From Streptomyces regalis (GTDB lineage: Bacteria > Actinomycetota > Actinomycetes > Streptomycetales > Streptomycetaceae): a DNA stretch of 64,000 bases. Below are positions 45,940 to 55,070 of the stretch, piece by piece. The stretch lies in assembly GCF_001509475.1 (NCBI RefSeq), contig NZ_LLZG01000092.1, positions 44,885-108,884 on the forward strand, in the 5' to 3' direction. Within the stretch, counting starts at the first letter, position 1; each line of letters opens with the position of its first letter. The notes beneath the pieces are model-generated. The model saw only the letters and a list, made by a program, of their open reading frames with translations, did no database searches and was not told where the DNA came from. A program made the position numbers and the translations under genes.

Positions 45940-46707
45940 TTGTACAGCATCATCGTGGTACCTCCGCCGACCACGGAGGACGAGACCGACCGCACCCAGA
46001 TCCGACTGGCGCCCGGCGAGCGGCTCAGCTTCGGGCGTTCCGCATCGGACAACGACCTCACCATCGCGCACGACGGGGTGTCCCGCAGAGCCGGTGAGAT
46101 CACCGCGCAGGGCGCCTTCTGGATACTGAGCAACCTCAGCCGGGAACAGACGTACGTCGTGGAGAACCCGGAGGGCGCGGGCGAGCACATCAAGGTCGGG
46201 CCGGGGCGGCTGGATGCGCCGGTCCCGTTCGAGTTCTCGCGGATCGTGCTGCCGGCGGCCGGTGATCTGCTGGCGGTCGAGGTGTGGGCGCCGCGCCACG
46301 ACTACCTCAGCCCCGACGGCGGTCTGGACGGCGCGACGACCGCCCCGGCCTTCTCGGTCGACCGCACCAAGCGGTACTTCGCGGTCCTGGCCGCCCTGTG
46401 CGAACCCCGCCTGCGCGGTGAACCGCACGCCCCGCTGCCCACGGTCGACCAGGTCGTGGACCGGCTGCGCCCCCACTGGCCGGCTGCGTCCCGCACTTCC
46501 GTGCAGTGGAACATCGACTACCTCGCCGTGAAGCTGCGTCTCAAGCCCGGCCCGGAGACGGCGGACACCGGCCCGCGGCTCAACGGCAAGAAGGAGTCCC
46601 TGGTGTCGCTGGCGCTGCGCTTCGATCTCGTCCGGGAGGACGACCTGATCGTGCTGAGGGGGCCCGCGCGCCCGGTGGCCCCGGCGCCCGGCCGGGCGGC
46701 CCGGTGA
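45940..46707 (+). CDS. FHA protein with winged-helix-like C-terminus, module 1
   Basis: 255 residues. The FHA domain (about 10-125) has FGRSASDNDLTIAHDGVSRRAGEI, with the Gly-Arg, Ser and Asn positions that hold phosphothreonine. After a linker, residues 145-235 (YFAVLAALCEPRLRG, then SRTSVQWNIDYLAVKLRLK) look like a winged helix, so it may bind DNA. The TTG at 45940 is the start: MYSIIVVPPP aligns with MHSIIVVPMH of the paralogue at 49035 and GGGGAG lies upstream. It overlaps the kinase gene by GTGA, so the kinase is its likely partner. Confidence 0.82.
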   Translation: MYSIIVVPPPTTEDETDRTQIRLAPGERLSFGRSASDNDLTIAHDGVSRRAGEITAQGAFWILSNLSREQTYVVENPEGAGEHIKVGPGRLDAPVPFEFSRIVLPAAGDLLAVEVWAPRHDYLSPDGGLDGATTAPAFSVDRTKRYFAVLAALCEPRLRGEPHAPLPTVDQVVDRLRPHWPAASRTSVQWNIDYLAVKLRLKPGPETADTGPRLNGKKESLVSLALRFDLVREDDLIVLRGPARPVAPAPGRAAR

Positions 46708-48275
46708 CCGAGCCGTACGCCGTGCCGGTGCCGAAGGGGTACCGGGTGGGCGTGTGGGAGGTGCGGGAGCCGATCGCCACGGGGGCGTTCGGAAGCGTGT
46801 ACGAGGGCAGGCGCGTCGGAACCGGCACGGCCCGGCCGGCCGAGGTGGCCCTGAAGTTCCTGCCCACCGGCACCGGAACTCCCCGCCAACTCTCCCACCT
46901 GCGCGAACTCATCGACCGCGAGGTCGAGTTGCACCGCCGGCTGAAGCAGCCGAGGCTGATCCGGATGTACGAGACCCTCGTCGTCGACGACCCGGAGCGC
47001 CCCGCCCTCGACGGTGCCACGGTCCTCGTACTGGAGAAGGCGCAAGGTTCGCTGTCCGCGCTGCTGGCGCGCACGCCGAGACCGGAGGCCGGACCGGCGC
47101 TGCTGGCGCAGATCTGCGAGGGACTGGCGCAGCTGCACCGGGCGGGCTGGGTGCACGGGGACCTCAAACCGGCCAATGTGCTGCTGATGCAGGACGGTTC
47201 GGCCCGGCTCGCCGACTTCAACATGGCGGCGGAGCTGGAGGGCACGCACGCGTACACGCCCGCGTTCTCGACCCCCGACTACACGCCGCCGGAGCTGCTG
47301 TGGTCGGAGATCGGCGAGCGGGGCCGCCGGATCCGCCCGTCGGCCGACGTGTGGGCCTTCGGTGTTCTCGCGCATCTCGTCCTGACCGACTCCTTCCCGC
47401 TGCCCGGCGGCACGCCGACGGCCCGCCGCGACGCGGCCGCCGCCTACGCCCGCGGCACCGACGAACTGCGCCTGTCGCCCGAACTCCCGGATGCCTGGCG
47501 GGAGATCGTGCGGGACTGCCTGACCCGTACGCACACCGACCGGATCGGCAGTCAGGCGCTGCTGCGGCGAGTGGAGGCCGCGGCGGGCACCGGCCGCTCA
47601 CCGCGCCTGCCACGGTCCCTCCTCCCCCGCCGCCGCTCCCGCCGTACGACGATGCTGGCCGCCGCGACCGCCGTGGTGGCGGTGTCCGCCCTCGGCTACG
47701 GCATCAGCACCTGGGCCGGTGCCGGGACCGAGGGGGCCGGCGCCTCGGGCGGCGAGACCACGAAGGTCACGGCCGCCACCTACGGCGCCTCCGAACTCCG
47801 TACGGACAAAGGCATCCCGGTGGCCTACCGCCGTCTCATCGTCGACTCCGCCCATGACTGCGTCCAGCAGGAGGTCACCCCCGCCCTGATCGCCGCCCTG
47901 CTGAAGGCGGAGAGCAACTTCGACCCGGACCTCTCCGACCCTTCGGTGGGCGAAGAGGGCGAGTACGGCATCGCCCGCTGGACGCCGAGCGTTCTGCGCT
48001 GGTGGATCCGGGCGGACGGCGTCGCCGCGGAGGAGACCCCCCGGCCTCCCTTCACCCCCGCCGAGTCGATCCCGGCCGTGGGCCGCTACCTCTGCTTCAT
48101 CGAGCCGCGGCTGAAGACCTCCCTGCCCGGCGACCGCCGGGTGCTGATCGCCGCCTCCTACCGGACGTCGTCCAAGGTCGTGAACGAGGAGAACGGCGTT
48201 CCCGCGAGGATCCGCGACTACGCCGACCGCGTCGCCCACTACCTCAAGGAGTACACGCCGCCCGGCAAGAAGTGA
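46704..48275 (+). CDS. Membrane Ser/Thr kinase with lytic-transglycosylase-like ectodomain, module 1
   Basis: 523 residues. Kinase domain 1-285: glycine loop ATGAFGSVYEG, Lys51 in VALKF, HGDLKPAN (151-158) and DFN (171-173). The catalytic Asp is kept, but the usual HRD is HGD and DFG is DFN. One membrane helix lies around 306-328. Outside, residues 360-520 resemble a soluble lytic transglycosylase: ALLKAESNFDPDLSDPSVGEEGEYGIARWTP matches the ES-x-F-x-P...G...P pattern with its catalytic Glu. It may read cell-wall fragments and signal to the FHA protein encoded just before it. Confidence 0.82.
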   Translation: MTEPYAVPVPKGYRVGVWEVREPIATGAFGSVYEGRRVGTGTARPAEVALKFLPTGTGTPRQLSHLRELIDREVELHRRLKQPRLIRMYETLVVDDPERPALDGATVLVLEKAQGSLSALLARTPRPEAGPALLAQICEGLAQLHRAGWVHGDLKPANVLLMQDGSARLADFNMAAELEGTHAYTPAFSTPDYTPPELLWSEIGERGRRIRPSADVWAFGVLAHLVLTDSFPLPGGTPTARRDAAAAYARGTDELRLSPELPDAWREIVRDCLTRTHTDRIGSQALLRRVEAAAGTGRSPRLPRSLLPRRRSRRTTMLAAATAVVAVSALGYGISTWAGAGTEGAGASGGETTKVTAATYGASELRTDKGIPVAYRRLIVDSAHDCVQQEVTPALIAALLKAESNFDPDLSDPSVGEEGEYGIARWTPSVLRWWIRADGVAAEETPRPPFTPAESIPAVGRYLCFIEPRLKTSLPGDRRVLIAASYRTSSKVVNEENGVPARIRDYADRVAHYLKEYTPPGKK

Positions 48276-48373
48276 CCCTGAGAGGTCTGAGGTACTGCCG
48301 CACGGACCGGGCTGGGACGGTGTGAGCACTCCGCTTCGGCGGTACGACCACCGAGTTCACTGGGGGAATCAAC

Positions 48374-48847
48374 GTGAACATCATCAAGCCCGCCACACTC
48401 CTCGCCGCGGCCACGGCACTGATCGCCGGCTCCACCGTCGCGGCAACCGCCGCCACCGCCCCGGACGGCACCCGGGTGACCAGCACCCAGCAGGTCGCCG
48501 ACCAGGTTCTCGCCGGGAGCCCGAAGCCGCTCCAGGTCTCCGCCGACAAGGTCACGTACGACGGCCTCACTGTCACCGCCGCACCTGACGGACAGATCGG
48601 CACACGGGACCTGGCCTGCGGCTACGGCCACCTGTGCATGATCGTCAAGGGCCAGAAGTTCGACTTCTACAAGTGCCAGAAGTGGAACCTCACCAACTGG
48701 ACCGGCGACGGCCCGTTCACCAACAACCAGACGCCCGGCACGGTCGCCAAGTTCTACAACAAGGACGGCAGCGTCCGCTGGACGTCGACGGCGTACCAGG
48801 CCGGCACGGCTACCTGGGACCCGATCTGGTCCCTGCGCCCGTGCTGA
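48374..48847 (+). CDS. Secreted I36-like small protein, module 1
   Basis: 157 residues with a clear Sec signal (ATLLAAATALIAGSTVAATAATA). The mature part has Cys pairs and the pattern ACGYGHLCMIVKG...FYKCQKWNLTNW, then KFYNKDGSVRW, like peptidase-inhibitor family I36 (the crystallin-like fold of the Streptomyces metalloprotease inhibitor). GTG start with GGGGGAATC upstream. It follows the kinase by 98 bases and ends at a terminator, so it closes module 1. The inhibitor function is not proved. Confidence 0.72.
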   Translation: MNIIKPATLLAAATALIAGSTVAATAATAPDGTRVTSTQQVADQVLAGSPKPLQVSADKVTYDGLTVTAAPDGQIGTRDLACGYGHLCMIVKGQKFDFYKCQKWNLTNWTGDGPFTNNQTPGTVAKFYNKDGSVRWTSTAYQAGTATWDPIWSLRPC

Positions 48848-48876
48848 CCTGACACCACCGGCGCCAACCGACCGCG

Positions 48877-48912
48877 CGGCCTCCGGCTCCCTCGGGGGAG
48901 GGCCGGAGGCCG
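48877..48912 (+). terminator. Terminator after module 1
   Basis: An 11-bp stem CGGCCTCCGGC/GCCGGAGGCCG with an inner TCCC/GGGA extension, 29 bases after the stop. Confidence 0.75.
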
Positions 48913-49034
48913 TTCGCCCTTATCGCATAAGATCACACACTTTGCACACGACACGCCGCTTTTGCATGCTCTTGGAATGCCCGCGCTTTCTCTTCCTACC
49001 CTGACCCCAGTTTCTGTCGGGGGAGGAAACAGTC

Positions 49035-49778
49035 ATGCACAGCATCATCGTCGTGCCCATGCACAGCACGTGCCCGGACGATCACATTCACCTGGAGCCG
49101 GGCGACTCCCTGCCGTTCGGCCGCACGGCAGGACCGTACGGCCCGCACCTGACCGTCGCGCACGAGGGCGTCTCCCGTACAGCCGGAGAGATCACCGCCG
49201 CGGGCGCCTACTGGCGGCTCAGCAATCTGAGCAGCGCGCAGACGTACGCGGTCGAGAACCCGGAGGGCGCGGGCGAGCACATCAAGGTCGCGCCGGGCCG
49301 GCTCGACGCCCCGGTGCCCTTCGAGTTCGCCCGCGTGGTCCTGCCCGCCGGAAACGAACTGCTGAGCTTCGATGTCTGGGCCCCGCGCCACGACTTCCTG
49401 GACCGCGTCGGCCAGCGGGACGGGGCGCCCACCACGTGCGCCTTCCCGCTCGACCGCGGCAAACGGTACTTCCACGTCCTGGTCGCCCTGTGCGCCGCCC
49501 GCCTGCGCGGCGAGCCGCACGCCCCGCTGCCGACCGCCGAGGAGCTGGTCGAGCAGCTGCGCCCGATGTGGCCCGCGGTCTCCCGTGCGTCGGTGGCGTG
49601 GAACATCGACTACCTCGCGGTCAAGCTGCGCCTCAAACCGGCACCGGACACGGTGCCCAGCGGCGGTCCGCGTCTCAACGGCAAGAAGGAACGCCTGGTC
49701 TCCCTGGCCCTGCGGTTCGACCTCGTACGCGAGGACGACCTGGCCCTGTTGAACGGGAACAGGAGCCTCGTCCGATGA
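49035..49778 (+). CDS. FHA protein with winged-helix-like C-terminus, module 2
   Basis: 247 residues, paralogue of the protein at 45940, colinear over its full length (shared RPMWPAVSRASVAWNIDYLAVKLRLK versus RPHWPAASRTSVQWNIDYLAVKLRLK). The FHA core reads FGRTAGPYGPHLTVAHEGVSRTAGEI. Ribosome site GGGAGG. It overlaps the kinase start by ATGA. The two FHA-kinase pairs are a tandem duplication that has diverged mainly in the kinase ectodomains. Confidence 0.82.
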   Translation: MHSIIVVPMHSTCPDDHIHLEPGDSLPFGRTAGPYGPHLTVAHEGVSRTAGEITAAGAYWRLSNLSSAQTYAVENPEGAGEHIKVAPGRLDAPVPFEFARVVLPAGNELLSFDVWAPRHDFLDRVGQRDGAPTTCAFPLDRGKRYFHVLVALCAARLRGEPHAPLPTAEELVEQLRPMWPAVSRASVAWNIDYLAVKLRLKPAPDTVPSGGPRLNGKKERLVSLALRFDLVREDDLALLNGNRSLVR

Positions 49779-51172
49779 GCGCCAACTCGTCGACGCACGC
49801 CGTGGACGTCCCGCGGGGTTACCGCGTCGGCGTCTGGGAGGTGCGCGAATCCATCGCCTCCGGCGGCTTCGGCAGTGTGTACGCCGCCCGGCGCGCCGAG
49901 CCCGCCGAGGGCATGCCGGCCGAGGTCGCACTGAAGTTCCTGCCCACCGGCACCCAAACGCCACGCCAACTGCACCACCTGCGGGAACTCGCCCAGCGGG
50001 AGACCGAGTTGCTGCGCAGACTGCAGCGTCCGCGCCTCATCCGGATGCACGAGGCCCTGACCGTGGACGACCCCGCCCGCCCAGGCCTCGACGGCGCCAC
50101 GGTCCTCGTACTGGAACGCGCCGAGGGCTCCCTCGACCAGTTGCTCGACCAGTTGTCGGGGGTCCGGCGGCGGGGCCGCGGCGGCACACCCGCCGACCAT
50201 GCCGTCGCCGTCCCGGGCGGGCCCTCCCTGGTCGCCCAGATCTGCGAGGGGGTGGCCCACCTGCACCACGCGGGCTGGGTGCACGGCGACCTCAAGCCCG
50301 CCAACGTGCTGCTGATGGCGGACGGTTCGGTCCGGCTCGCGGACTTCAACCTGGCCGCCGAGCTGGACGGCACCCACGCGTACTCCCCCGCGTTCACGAC
50401 CTCCGACTACACCCCGCCCGAACTGCTGTGGGCCGAGGTCGGCGACCGCGGCCACCAGACCCGTCCCACCGCCGACATCTGGGCCTTCGGCATCATCGCC
50501 CACCTGGTGCTGACCGGCAGCCTGCCGTTTCCCGGGACGAATCCGACGGCCCGCCGGGAAGCGGTGCAGCGCTATGCCAAGGGCCGTGACGAGCTCCGCC
50601 TCTCCCCCGAACTCCCGGACGCCTGGCGGCAGATCGTCACCGACTGCCTGGCCCCCACCCACACCGACCGGGCCCCGCACTCCGCGCAGGCCCTGCTGCG
50701 CCGGGTCGAGGCCGCGGCCGGGGCGGCACGCTCCCCGCGGCTGCCCCGGCTGAAGCCGAGGCGCGGCCCGCATCCGGCCGTCCTCATCTCGCTCGCGGCG
50801 GTCGCGGCGCTGTCGCTGGCCGCCGCCGGCCTCCTCGCCCTGCGCGAGCCCGCGCCGCAGGGGTACGCGCGCTGCGACCAGGGAGACGTCTGCTTCTTCA
50901 CAAAGCCGGACGGACAGGGCGAGATGTGCGCCTGGTACGAGTACGACGACGACTGGATCGGCGGCATCATCACCTGCGACTGGGCGAGGACCACCGGGCC
51001 GAGGTCGGCCTTCAACAACGGCTACACCGGGGACCCGCACGACGACGTCCAGCTCTTCCGCGAGGCCAACCGGAAGGAGCCGTTCGGCTGCATCCAGGAG
51101 CTCCAGAAGGTCAACTTCCCTGACCGCGGCGGCCTGCAGATCCGCTCGCACGAGTGGGTGTCGTCCTGCTGA
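49775..51172 (+). CDS. Membrane Ser/Thr kinase with I36-like ectodomain, module 2
   Basis: 465 residues. Kinase core as in module 1: Lys54, HGDLKPAN (170-177), DFN (190-192), with an extra Gly/Arg-rich insert at 125-150. One membrane helix at about 329-348 (AVLISLAAVAALSLAAAGLLAL). The exterior domain (about 355-465) carries five Cys and the I36/crystallin-like pattern ARCDQGDVCFFTKPDGQGEMCAWYEYDDDW. It is followed by a secreted M23 peptidase. A possible reading is a sensor of inhibitor-like fold that watches a metallopeptidase; this is inference. Confidence 0.8.
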   Translation: MSANSSTHAVDVPRGYRVGVWEVRESIASGGFGSVYAARRAEPAEGMPAEVALKFLPTGTQTPRQLHHLRELAQRETELLRRLQRPRLIRMHEALTVDDPARPGLDGATVLVLERAEGSLDQLLDQLSGVRRRGRGGTPADHAVAVPGGPSLVAQICEGVAHLHHAGWVHGDLKPANVLLMADGSVRLADFNLAAELDGTHAYSPAFTTSDYTPPELLWAEVGDRGHQTRPTADIWAFGIIAHLVLTGSLPFPGTNPTARREAVQRYAKGRDELRLSPELPDAWRQIVTDCLAPTHTDRAPHSAQALLRRVEAAAGAARSPRLPRLKPRRGPHPAVLISLAAVAALSLAAAGLLALREPAPQGYARCDQGDVCFFTKPDGQGEMCAWYEYDDDWIGGIITCDWARTTGPRSAFNNGYTGDPHDDVQLFREANRKEPFGCIQELQKVNFPDRGGLQIRSHEWVSSC

Positions 51173-51290
51173 GCGGACAGTAGTCGTGCGGGTGCCCCCG
51201 CTCGCCCTACAACCTTCCAGGTACCGCGGTCGCGACCACCACCGGATGCTTGACCTGCCCGCACCGAAGAACGACAACGGGGAGACACAC

Positions 51291-51905
51291 ATGAGGACAA
51301 CCGACCTGACCCGACGCCGCACCACGGCCGCACTCGGGGCCGGCGCGCTCGCGCTCTCACTCGGCCTGCAGTTCGGCGCCACAGCTACGGCGGCACCGGG
51401 CTCCGGCCAGGCGGCCGACGTGGTCGCGGCGGCCAAGCCCAAGTTCCAGATGCCGTTCGCCTGCAACACCCACTGGCGGCTCGACACCTACGACAATGGC
51501 CACAACCCGGCCCTCGACATCGTGGTGAAGAACAACACGGGATCGTCCGGCAAGAACGTGCTGGCCGGCTACAAGGGCAAGGTCGCCAAGACCTTCTGGG
51601 ACCGGGGCGCCGGCAACGTCATCATCATCAACCACGGCAGCGGCTGGTACACGGCGTACTACCACCTCAAGGACAAGCACGACAGGTACGTCCAGAAGGG
51701 CGACAGCGTCACCGCGGGGACCCGGATCGGCCACATCGGCGCCACCGGCTCCAACAGCGGCGACTGGGCGCACCTGCACTACGAGCAGCGCTACAAGACG
51801 AACGGCATCCCGACGGAGGCCAACCGCAAGCCCGTGCACTTCAACGGCAAGAAGTACACAGGCGTGGGCGAGACGTGGAAGGACGTCGTCAGCAAGAACT
51901 GCTAG
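51291..51905 (+). CDS. Secreted M23-family peptidase, module 2
   Basis: 204 residues. Twin-Arg-like signal (TRRRTTAALGAGALALSLGLQ). Zinc ligands of the LytM/M23 fold are HNPALD (H-x4-D) and HLHYE (HxH). M23 enzymes cut peptide crosslinks of peptidoglycan. There is no separate wall-binding domain. GGGGAG supports the ATG at 51291. It stands 118 bases after the kinase stop, in the place the I36-like protein has in module 1. Confidence 0.82.
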   Translation: MRTTDLTRRRTTAALGAGALALSLGLQFGATATAAPGSGQAADVVAAAKPKFQMPFACNTHWRLDTYDNGHNPALDIVVKNNTGSSGKNVLAGYKGKVAKTFWDRGAGNVIIINHGSGWYTAYYHLKDKHDRYVQKGDSVTAGTRIGHIGATGSNSGDWAHLHYEQRYKTNGIPTEANRKPVHFNGKKYTGVGETWKDVVSKNC

Positions 51906-52014
51906 GACATCCGCGGGACGACGGCTCACCGGAAGACGGCATTTCCGTTGCCGGGTACCGGGTGCCGCTTCCAGACTGAAGTCATCCGGGAGTCGGCCGT
52001 ACGGGGGGTGCGGG

Positions 52015-54096
52015 ATGGCCGGGCGCGACGAGGAACACATCACCGAGCAGCCGGAACCAACCGATGACGACCCGCCGGCACCTGCCCACCGCCCCGCGCA
52101 CCTCCTCCTCGCACTCGCCCTCGGCTGTGCCGCAGTCCTCGCCTGGTACGCGGCGTTCCCGCTCACGGACGCGCTGCCCGAGGCGCAGGCCGACGACTAC
52201 GGTTCGGCGGCCTGGTTCCCGCGTGCGCTGGCCGTCGGAGCGGCCGTCGTACTCGTACTGTCGATGGGGCGGCGCGGCGGAGCGCTGGTGGCGGGGGTGC
52301 TGGCGGCGCTGGCGGGCGTCATCGGGCTGGCCGGCTACCTGACGTGGCGTCACCCCGAGGTGACGAACTGGCCCGTTCCGACGCCCATGGAACTGCGGCC
52401 CGCCGCTCCCCTCGCCCTGTCGCTGATGTGCGCGGCCGTCGCCCTGCTCTGCGTCCCGCTCGCGCTGCGGCGCAGGCCGTGGTTCGGGATATCGGAGGCG
52501 GCGGCCGGACGGGCGGGTGCGGTACGCCGCCGTATCCAGCAGGTGATGGTGCTGCTGATCGTCGGCTGCCTGCTGGGCGGGGCACTCGCGGGTGCCGGAT
52601 CGCTCGGTGCCGCTCTGGTGCGGGGTGAGCGGGAGACGCTGACCCTGCCGCGCCAGGAGGTGCGCTCCGTACCCGAGGAGCGGCTGTACGACGGCGCGTT
52701 GCGCACGCCCTCTCCGACCGTCTGGCCGAAGGGCGTGCCGTCGGAGCGCGCCTGGGAGCGAGAGTTCGACAGCCCGGTGGCGCTCAGCACCTGTGAGCGG
52801 GAGAAGGAGGACGGCAACGGGACCGAGGTCACCTACCACCAGGACACCGTCGTCGGGGTCGATGACGACCTCGCCGCCGAGGGCGCGTCCGTGGTCGGTG
52901 TCGACACCCGTACGGGGAAGGAGCGCTGGCGCTATACGGTGCCGACGACCCGGCACGCCACCGTCGAGCAGGTCGGCGTGAGCGAGGGCTGCGCGGTCCT
53001 CGTCCTGGTCGACAACTCCGTCACCACCCTCGACGCCTTCGACGGCTCGGTACGCGGGCGGCTGCTGCTGTCCTCGCTCCACCTCAGTGAGCAGACGAAC
53101 CCCGGCGGCGGCAAGGGGGGCGCGTGGTGGGAGTTCATCACCTCCACGCGCCCCAGGCTGGACGACGAGGGCAAGCCGCCCCGGGTGGTGCCACTGCCGG
53201 GGCAGGACTACGCCTACCTCCTCACCCCCAAGTCGACGGTGCTGGCCGTCCGTAAGAGCGACGGCAGCACGGCCGGGGTGGGGTTCGACGACGACGCCTG
53301 CGGTTATCTGGTCCACGGCAGGTACATGGAGTGGGGGCAGGCGATGGTCACCGACGACTGCATCGGAAGGCTCCGCAGCTTCGGGATCGAGGAGCACGAC
53401 GGCGAGGGCGAGACGGCGCCGCTGCTCTATGGGAAGCCCCAGATGACCTCGCCCGTCCCGGCGGAATGCGGTGGCAAGGGTTGGGCGACGGCGGCGGTCG
53501 AGGGAGTCGACAGGCTCCTGGTGCTCTACGAAGGGTGCCCGGCCGACCGGCGCGGGGCTTGGTGGGTCACCTTCGAACCCGAGCCGTGGCGGGACGATCC
53601 GATGGTGCGGTGGGAGCGCTGGACGGGGTACTCGCCCCGGATCCGGGAGGCCACCCAGCCCGTTCACACGCACACCGGCTTTGTACTCCCGCACAGCGAC
53701 GGCATGCTCGTCGTGAACGACTTCTACCGCAAACCGTCGGACACCCGCGTCGTCCCGCTGCCGGGCCGGGACCCGGCGGTGGCCTTCGCGATGGAAGAGG
53801 TGCAGGGCATCAACAGCGACCGTATGCGCGACAACGGCCTGCTCGTCCTCGGCGCGTCCGGGAAGGTCCACGCCGTCGTCGAGACCATCACCGGCGCCAA
53901 CGAGTTCAAGGTCGCCGACAGCCAGCGCTCCCCCGTCGCCCCGGTGGCCGACTGCCAGGGCCGCACCGGCCTCCTGGCCGCCCACACCTCCCCGACGATG
54001 CTCCTCACCTGCACGTCCGAGAAGAACGGCAGCACGAAGGCGGTCGCGTACGGCGGGGAGGAGCGCGCCGAGAACTGGTACGAGCCGGAGGAATGA
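52015..54096 (+). CDS. Membrane protein with PQQ-like beta-propeller exterior
   Basis: 693 residues: an N-terminal cytoplasmic tail, then four to five membrane helices within 25-200, and a large exterior part (about 205-690) with repeated GVDTRTGKERWRY / VTTLDAFDGSVRG strands typical of PQQ-like propellers used as binding scaffolds. No heme or quinone site is recognised. It probably senses or assembles something at the cell surface. The ATG at 52015 follows GGGGGGTGCGGG. Confidence 0.75.
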   Translation: MAGRDEEHITEQPEPTDDDPPAPAHRPAHLLLALALGCAAVLAWYAAFPLTDALPEAQADDYGSAAWFPRALAVGAAVVLVLSMGRRGGALVAGVLAALAGVIGLAGYLTWRHPEVTNWPVPTPMELRPAAPLALSLMCAAVALLCVPLALRRRPWFGISEAAAGRAGAVRRRIQQVMVLLIVGCLLGGALAGAGSLGAALVRGERETLTLPRQEVRSVPEERLYDGALRTPSPTVWPKGVPSERAWEREFDSPVALSTCEREKEDGNGTEVTYHQDTVVGVDDDLAAEGASVVGVDTRTGKERWRYTVPTTRHATVEQVGVSEGCAVLVLVDNSVTTLDAFDGSVRGRLLLSSLHLSEQTNPGGGKGGAWWEFITSTRPRLDDEGKPPRVVPLPGQDYAYLLTPKSTVLAVRKSDGSTAGVGFDDDACGYLVHGRYMEWGQAMVTDDCIGRLRSFGIEEHDGEGETAPLLYGKPQMTSPVPAECGGKGWATAAVEGVDRLLVLYEGCPADRRGAWWVTFEPEPWRDDPMVRWERWTGYSPRIREATQPVHTHTGFVLPHSDGMLVVNDFYRKPSDTRVVPLPGRDPAVAFAMEEVQGINSDRMRDNGLLVLGASGKVHAVVETITGANEFKVADSQRSPVAPVADCQGRTGLLAAHTSPTMLLTCTSEKNGSTKAVAYGGEERAENWYEPEE

Positions 54097-54193
54097 AGTG
54101 ACCGGCAATCAGGGGAGCGTGAAGCCTGCCGGGTAATTGCGGTGATCCGCGGCGTGGGCTGAGCGAAGATGTCCCAACCGGCGGATGAGACGA

Positions 54194-54217
54194 GGGACTT
54201 GGGGACTTGGGGACTTG
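54194..54217 (+). repeat. Three perfect GGGACTTG repeats
   Basis: Three tandem 8-base units in the 188-base leader region of the ALF-repeat gene, 67 bases before its start. Confidence 0.85.
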
Positions 54218-54284
54218 TGCCTTCGTCCGCCGGTTCTGTGACGTCTCCGTTCCCGCAACCGCAACCCGCAAGGAAGGTCCGTAC

Positions 54285-54872
54285 ATGAGACTGGCCCGAG
54301 CCGCCCTGACTGTCGCGGCCACCGCCCTGACGCCCGCCCTGCTGCTCACCACCCCGGCCTTCGCCGCGTCCGGTGCCACGACCGTGGCGACCGCGTCCGA
54401 CGCGACCGCCTCGGGCGTCGACGAGATGTCCGACGACGACGTCCGGGTCGCGATCATGCGCATCATCGCCGACCCGGACACCGGCAAGGCCGTCTACGCC
54501 GCCGCGCAGGCGGCCATGGACGGCACCATCGAGGACCAGCGGTACTTCCTGGAGACGGGCCGCTGGATAGCCCAGGCCGAGGACGACCGCGTCGCCATCG
54601 CCCGCATCCTCGCCTCCGCCGACCCGAAGACCGACAAGGCGGTCATCAGGGAAGCCAACGAGGCCCTCGACACCAACACCCCTCAGGCCCTGCGCGCCTT
54701 CCTGGAGACCGGCTACCGCCTCGCCGTGGCCGAGGACGACCGCGTCCGCATCGCCCGCATCCTCGCCGACCCGACCATCAGCGACGCGCTGCGTGCGGCG
54801 GCCGAGGGGGCCATCGAGGGGACACCGGAGGAGATGCGGTACTTCCTGGAGACCGGACAGTACGAGGTCTGA
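54285..54872 (+). CDS. Secreted ALF-repeat protein
   Basis: 195 residues: Sec signal (LTVAATALTPALLLTTPAFAA), then three helical repeats of about 44 residues, each with DD-VRVAIMRIIAD and RYFLETG blocks (short ALF repeats). These appear in secreted Streptomyces proteins of unknown role. AAGGAAGG lies 7 bases before the ATG at 54285. Its stop abuts the stop of the DUF397 gene on the other strand. Confidence 0.82.
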   Translation: MRLARAALTVAATALTPALLLTTPAFAASGATTVATASDATASGVDEMSDDDVRVAIMRIIADPDTGKAVYAAAQAAMDGTIEDQRYFLETGRWIAQAEDDRVAIARILASADPKTDKAVIREANEALDTNTPQALRAFLETGYRLAVAEDDRVRIARILADPTISDALRAAAEGAIEGTPEEMRYFLETGQYEV

Positions 54873-55070
54873 TCAGAGGGACTTGACGAAGAGGGCCCAG
54901 GCTCGGGTGGGGAACACCAGGGCGGGGCCCTCTGGGGTTTTGGAGTCGCGGACGGGGGTGATGCCGGGGAGGTTGTCGGCCACTTCGACGCAGTCGGCGC
55001 CATCTCCGTTGCTGTAACTGCTCTTGCGCCAAACGACGGAGCTCAGGTCAATGCCCCTGTTGCGCTTCAT
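54873..55070 (-). CDS. DUF397 protein
   Basis: 65 residues with the DUF397 signature (WRKSSYSNGDGADCVEVAD, then VRDSKTPEGPALVFP). These small proteins accompany XRE regulators with a DUF5753 domain across Streptomyces and behave like the partner of a toxin-antitoxin-like or Scr1-type pair. It overlaps the upstream XRE gene by 23 bases. Confidence 0.92.
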   Translation of the reverse strand: MKRNRGIDLSSVVWRKSSYSNGDGADCVEVADNLPGITPVRDSKTPEGPALVFPTRAWALFVKSL

